From Hymenobacter lapidarius (GTDB taxonomy: Bacteria > Bacteroidota > Bacteroidia > Cytophagales > Hymenobacteraceae), in assembly GCF_001816145.1 (NCBI RefSeq), contig NZ_MDZB01000175.1:1-64000 (forward strand): 64,000 bases of DNA, in the 5' to 3' direction. Positions 61,586 to 64,000 of this stretch are shown piece by piece. Position numbers and translations under genes: made by a program. Under the pieces are notes generated by a model. The model saw only the letters and a program-made list of their open reading frames with translations. It did not search any database and had not been told where the DNA came from. How positions within the stretch are numbered: position 1 is the stretch's first letter; each line of letters opens with the position of its first letter.

Positions 61586-64000
61586 ATGCTGCTACCAGCC
61601 CCCCAGACCCGCGCCGAACTTGAAAGCCTGCTGCGTGCGCTAATCACCGACCCGCTCAACAATCAAAACACGGCCGATAGGGTGCGAGCCATCATCCGGG
61701 CCGTCTTTGAGGCGAGCTACAACCGCGCCGACGACGACCTGCCCGCCGCAATGGCCCCCCTAGCAGCCAATGAGCTGAACGCGGGCCGCCAGTCGTACGT
61801 GAACCTGACGGTGCGGGCCGCCCTGCTTAAGCTGCTCAATGAAGTGGCTACGGCCCCCGCCGCGCCCACCAACCCGCAGACCGACGACCAGGGTAACATC
61901 TTCTCCGGCCTGCTCGTCCCCGGCTTCCCGACGATTTCCGACTACTTTGCCTTTGGGGTGCCCGGCACCACGGGCATCGTGGACGCGGCCGGCGTGGGCG
62001 ACGTGGCCAACGGCCGCCTCTACCTGCGCAACATCACCGGCGAGCGCCTGCCCGGTAGCGTGGGCTTCGGCGTGAAGGCCAGCGGCAACCGCCCGCAAGG
62101 GGCCGCCCTGACCAATGCCGTGGCCTTCACCGGCCCGGCTGCCGCCCCCGCGCCCACCGGCCCGACCCTGAGCAGCTTCTCGCCTACCAGCGGGGCCGTG
62201 GGCGCGGGCGTCACCATTGCCGGCAGCGGCTTCCTCAACACCAACGACGTGTACTTCAACGGCACGCCGGCCAACTTCACCGTGCTCAGTGCCACGACCA
62301 TCAACGCCACCGTGCCAGCGGGGGCGACCACGGGCAAAATCAGCGTGGCCACCACGGAAGGCAGCATCACCAGCCTGGGCAACTTCACCCTCACCACGTC
62401 CCTGCCGGACGGCGGGACATCAGGAACCAGCACGACATTGGGCAACGCGCAGTACTGGAACAACAGCCAGAACATCGGCCGCACCGGCTACACGGTGCGC
62501 AGTCCGTACTCCTTTTTCCGCCTGAAGCTACCGTCGGAAGTCGCCAGCTTCGAGGTGCAGGTGTTCAACAACCTGCCCGCGGCCGCCAATTTTAGTCTAT
62601 TGCAAAACTTCGGCGTGCGCGTAAACGGCGCCTATGCCCAAACGATTGAGGTAGCCCCCAATGCCACGGCCTGGTACCCGGTTACCGTGCCGGCTGGCGC
62701 AACAGTGGACGTGCTTAATGGCTTTCTGGAGAAAGCGCCGGGCAATGATTACCAGGGGGTTTTTGTGCTGGACGTGCGCCTGGCCTCCGGTACGCTCTCG
62801 TTTGTAAATCCAGTGGCCCCGGCCAAGAGAATACTAATGTACGGCGACAGCATTCTGACCGGCGCCACTGCTTCGCCCCCGGCCCGGAACGCGGCGGCCC
62901 AATTGGTGCGGGCCGAGCTTCTGGGGCAAGGGTATGATGTAACAATGGAAAGCTATTCGGCGCGTTCCGTGGCCGATGACTACGCCGAAACGGCCGACCG
63001 GCCGGGCTTCATTGCCAAGCTCGGCGCGGCTCGTGACGGCACGGCGGGCAACTTGCTGCTGCTGGAAATGGGCACCAATGATATTGCCAATATCAGTGCG
63101 TTCCAGCAGCGGGCCGGCGCTTTAATCGATGCCTACCATAGCGCCTACCCCGCTGACCGGGTACTCTACCAACTGCCCACCACGCGCTACGACGGCGGCG
63201 GCGATAGCGCGGCCCTGCAACAGGCCGTGCAGCAACTGGCGGAGATTCGGAGCTGGCTCCAGGTGTTCGACACAAACGTGGTACAAGCCGACACCATTTC
63301 CGACAACCTGCACCTGACCACGGCCGGACACCGCAAGGTGGCCGATGCCATGAAAGTGGCTATTCTTAACCCCGCCGCCGCCACGACGCCCGCGACCACC
63401 ATCCTTTCGGCACGCGACCGCAACAATGCGAATCAACTAACGCCTGCCGGGGCCTGGGTGGCAGACGAGGGGACGGGCTACGTGTCGAGCAACGGCTTCG
63501 CTTCGCAAAACAGCTCGGCGCGGGACAACTGGACGATGCTCAATGCGGTCGGCTTCGACTATAACAGCGTGGTAGTGCCGAATGCCTCTGGCGTCCAATT
63601 CCTATACCGCACAGCAGGCAGCACTGCGGCTTTCCAGTTGCTGGGAACAGGCACCCAAATCGCCGGACAAAAAGGGACCGCCACCATTTTCCGAAGCCGG
63701 GGGCTGCCACGCGGCGATTATGAAGTGTATATGACATGGGATGGGCAGGGCACCTTTAATGGGCTGCTGGCCGACCAAGTGGTTATCTACCACGACGCAC
63801 CCGCCCCGCCGGTTAGCGCGGACCCGCTCACGCCTTTGCAATGCGAACTGACGCCTGCCGGCACCTGGTTTGCGGATACCGGCGCACCCTACTATTCGGG
63901 CACCGGCTACTACAGCACTGACCTAGCGGCAAAGGTGGCCTTTACGCTTAACGGCATAATAGGCTTTGATTACAACTGCATCCAGGCCCCCAGTGGCAGT
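61586..64000 (+). CDS. tail fibre with IPT and SGNH-hydrolase domains, 3' end outside the window
   Basis: At least 805 residues, open to the window edge. Helical virion-anchor-like start (ELESLLRALITDPLNNQNTADRV), then an IPT/TIG module (about 190-270, LSSFSPTSGAVGAGVTIAGSGF), a beta region, and an SGNH/GDSL hydrolase domain: Ser422 in MYGDSIL, GTND at 496-499, and Asp573/His576 in DNLHLTTAGH, the complete catalytic set. Two C-terminal repeats follow (LTPAGAWVADEGTGYVSSNG and LTPAGTWFADTGAPYYSGTG, each with GFDYN). An enzyme that removes acyl groups from host surface sugars during adsorption is likely. Confidence 0.8.
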   Translation, partial: MLLPAPQTRAELESLLRALITDPLNNQNTADRVRAIIRAVFEASYNRADDDLPAAMAPLAANELNAGRQSYVNLTVRAALLKLLNEVATAPAAPTNPQTDDQGNIFSGLLVPGFPTISDYFAFGVPGTTGIVDAAGVGDVANGRLYLRNITGERLPGSVGFGVKASGNRPQGAALTNAVAFTGPAAAPAPTGPTLSSFSPTSGAVGAGVTIAGSGFLNTNDVYFNGTPANFTVLSATTINATVPAGATTGKISVATTEGSITSLGNFTLTTSLPDGGTSGTSTTLGNAQYWNNSQNIGRTGYTVRSPYSFFRLKLPSEVASFEVQVFNNLPAAANFSLLQNFGVRVNGAYAQTIEVAPNATAWYPVTVPAGATVDVLNGFLEKAPGNDYQGVFVLDVRLASGTLSFVNPVAPAKRILMYGDSILTGATASPPARNAAAQLVRAELLGQGYDVTMESYSARSVADDYAETADRPGFIAKLGAARDGTAGNLLLLEMGTNDIANISAFQQRAGALIDAYHSAYPADRVLYQLPTTRYDGGGDSAALQQAVQQLAEIRSWLQVFDTNVVQADTISDNLHLTTAGHRKVADAMKVAILNPAAATTPATTILSARDRNNANQLTPAGAWVADEGTGYVSSNGFASQNSSARDNWTMLNAVGFDYNSVVVPNASGVQFLYRTAGSTAAFQLLGTGTQIAGQKGTATIFRSRGLPRGDYEVYMTWDGQGTFNGLLADQVVIYHDAPAPPVSADPLTPLQCELTPAGTWFADTGAPYYSGTGYYSTDLAAKVAFTLNGIIGFDYNCIQAPSGS

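Larger units (their letters stand above)
33936..64000 (+). mobile_element. tailed-phage prophage, left end and structural module
   Basis: Starting inside the M48 gene, the DNA encodes terminase, portal, minor head, scaffold, capsid, connectors, tail chaperones, tape measure, baseplate and fibre genes in siphovirus-like order. No lysis, replication or repressor-like gene is in view, and the element runs past the right edge. The left junction is placed at about 33940, plus or minus 15 bases, from where M48 homology stops. Head and tail genes are about 65% GC, while the endonuclease genes and the integrase cassette are visibly lower. Confidence 0.85.

Overview
The window is a GC-rich chromosome segment from a member of the Bacteroidota, most probably Hymenobacter or a close relative (Hymenobacteraceae). 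The evidence is type IX secretion C-terminal sorting domains, Bacteroidota-type -7 promoter elements (TAnnTTTG), a SusC/FecA-like TonB receptor in an imelysin operon, and intergenic palindromic repeats. No rRNA, tRNA or CRISPR array was seen. 

Bases 1-33.9 kb are host chromosome: scattered metabolic and envelope genes (alpha/beta hydrolase, ABM monooxygenase, histone-deacetylase-like enzyme, a giant fibronectin/IPT surface protein, MOSC protein, M48-type protease, PhzF, Fpg, SDR, bile-acid-symporter-like carrier, dienelactone hydrolase). An apparent iron-acquisition operon follows (DUF4856 lipoprotein, imelysin, HTTM, TonB receptor) behind two matched operator-like palindromes at 17.80-17.86 kb. 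Then come TauE/SafE, an intein-containing DnaB, the Mpl-type Mur ligase, and two surface or outer-membrane proteins. 

From about 33.94 kb to the end of the window lies a tailed-phage prophage that interrupts an M48 metalloprotease gene. Its order is terminase small and large subunits, portal, minor head, scaffold, capsid, head-tail connectors, a tail chaperone pair with a GGGTTTTTTC slippery site, tape measure, baseplate/tail proteins and an SGNH-hydrolase tail fibre that runs off the right edge. Two features break up the structural operon. Homing endonuclease genes (HNH at 40.0-40.7 and 46.5-47.2 kb) sit among head and tail genes. A 5.4-kb cassette (51.76-57.18 kb) between tape measure and distal tail carries a ribbon-helix-helix-like regulator, divergent promoters with twin operators, a tyrosine recombinase, two GIY-YIG proteins and a lipoprotein. 

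The most notable points are these. (1) A phage-specific promoter-like motif, GTAGGG(C/G)C-N11-TTTG, occurs five times at transcription-unit starts with invariant spacing. (2) The 40.0-kb HNH gene appears to have separated the minor head gene from its old 3' end, which survives as a remnant at 40.80-40.88 kb, while the gene now has a diverged replacement tail. (3) The same zinc-binding repeat is attached to an HNH enzyme and, four times over, to a GIY-YIG enzyme. (4) Seven genes are each broken by exactly one missing base in a G/C-rich run, including the presumably essential dnaB. This points to systematic deletion errors in the assembly, so those genes should be read as probably intact in the organism.
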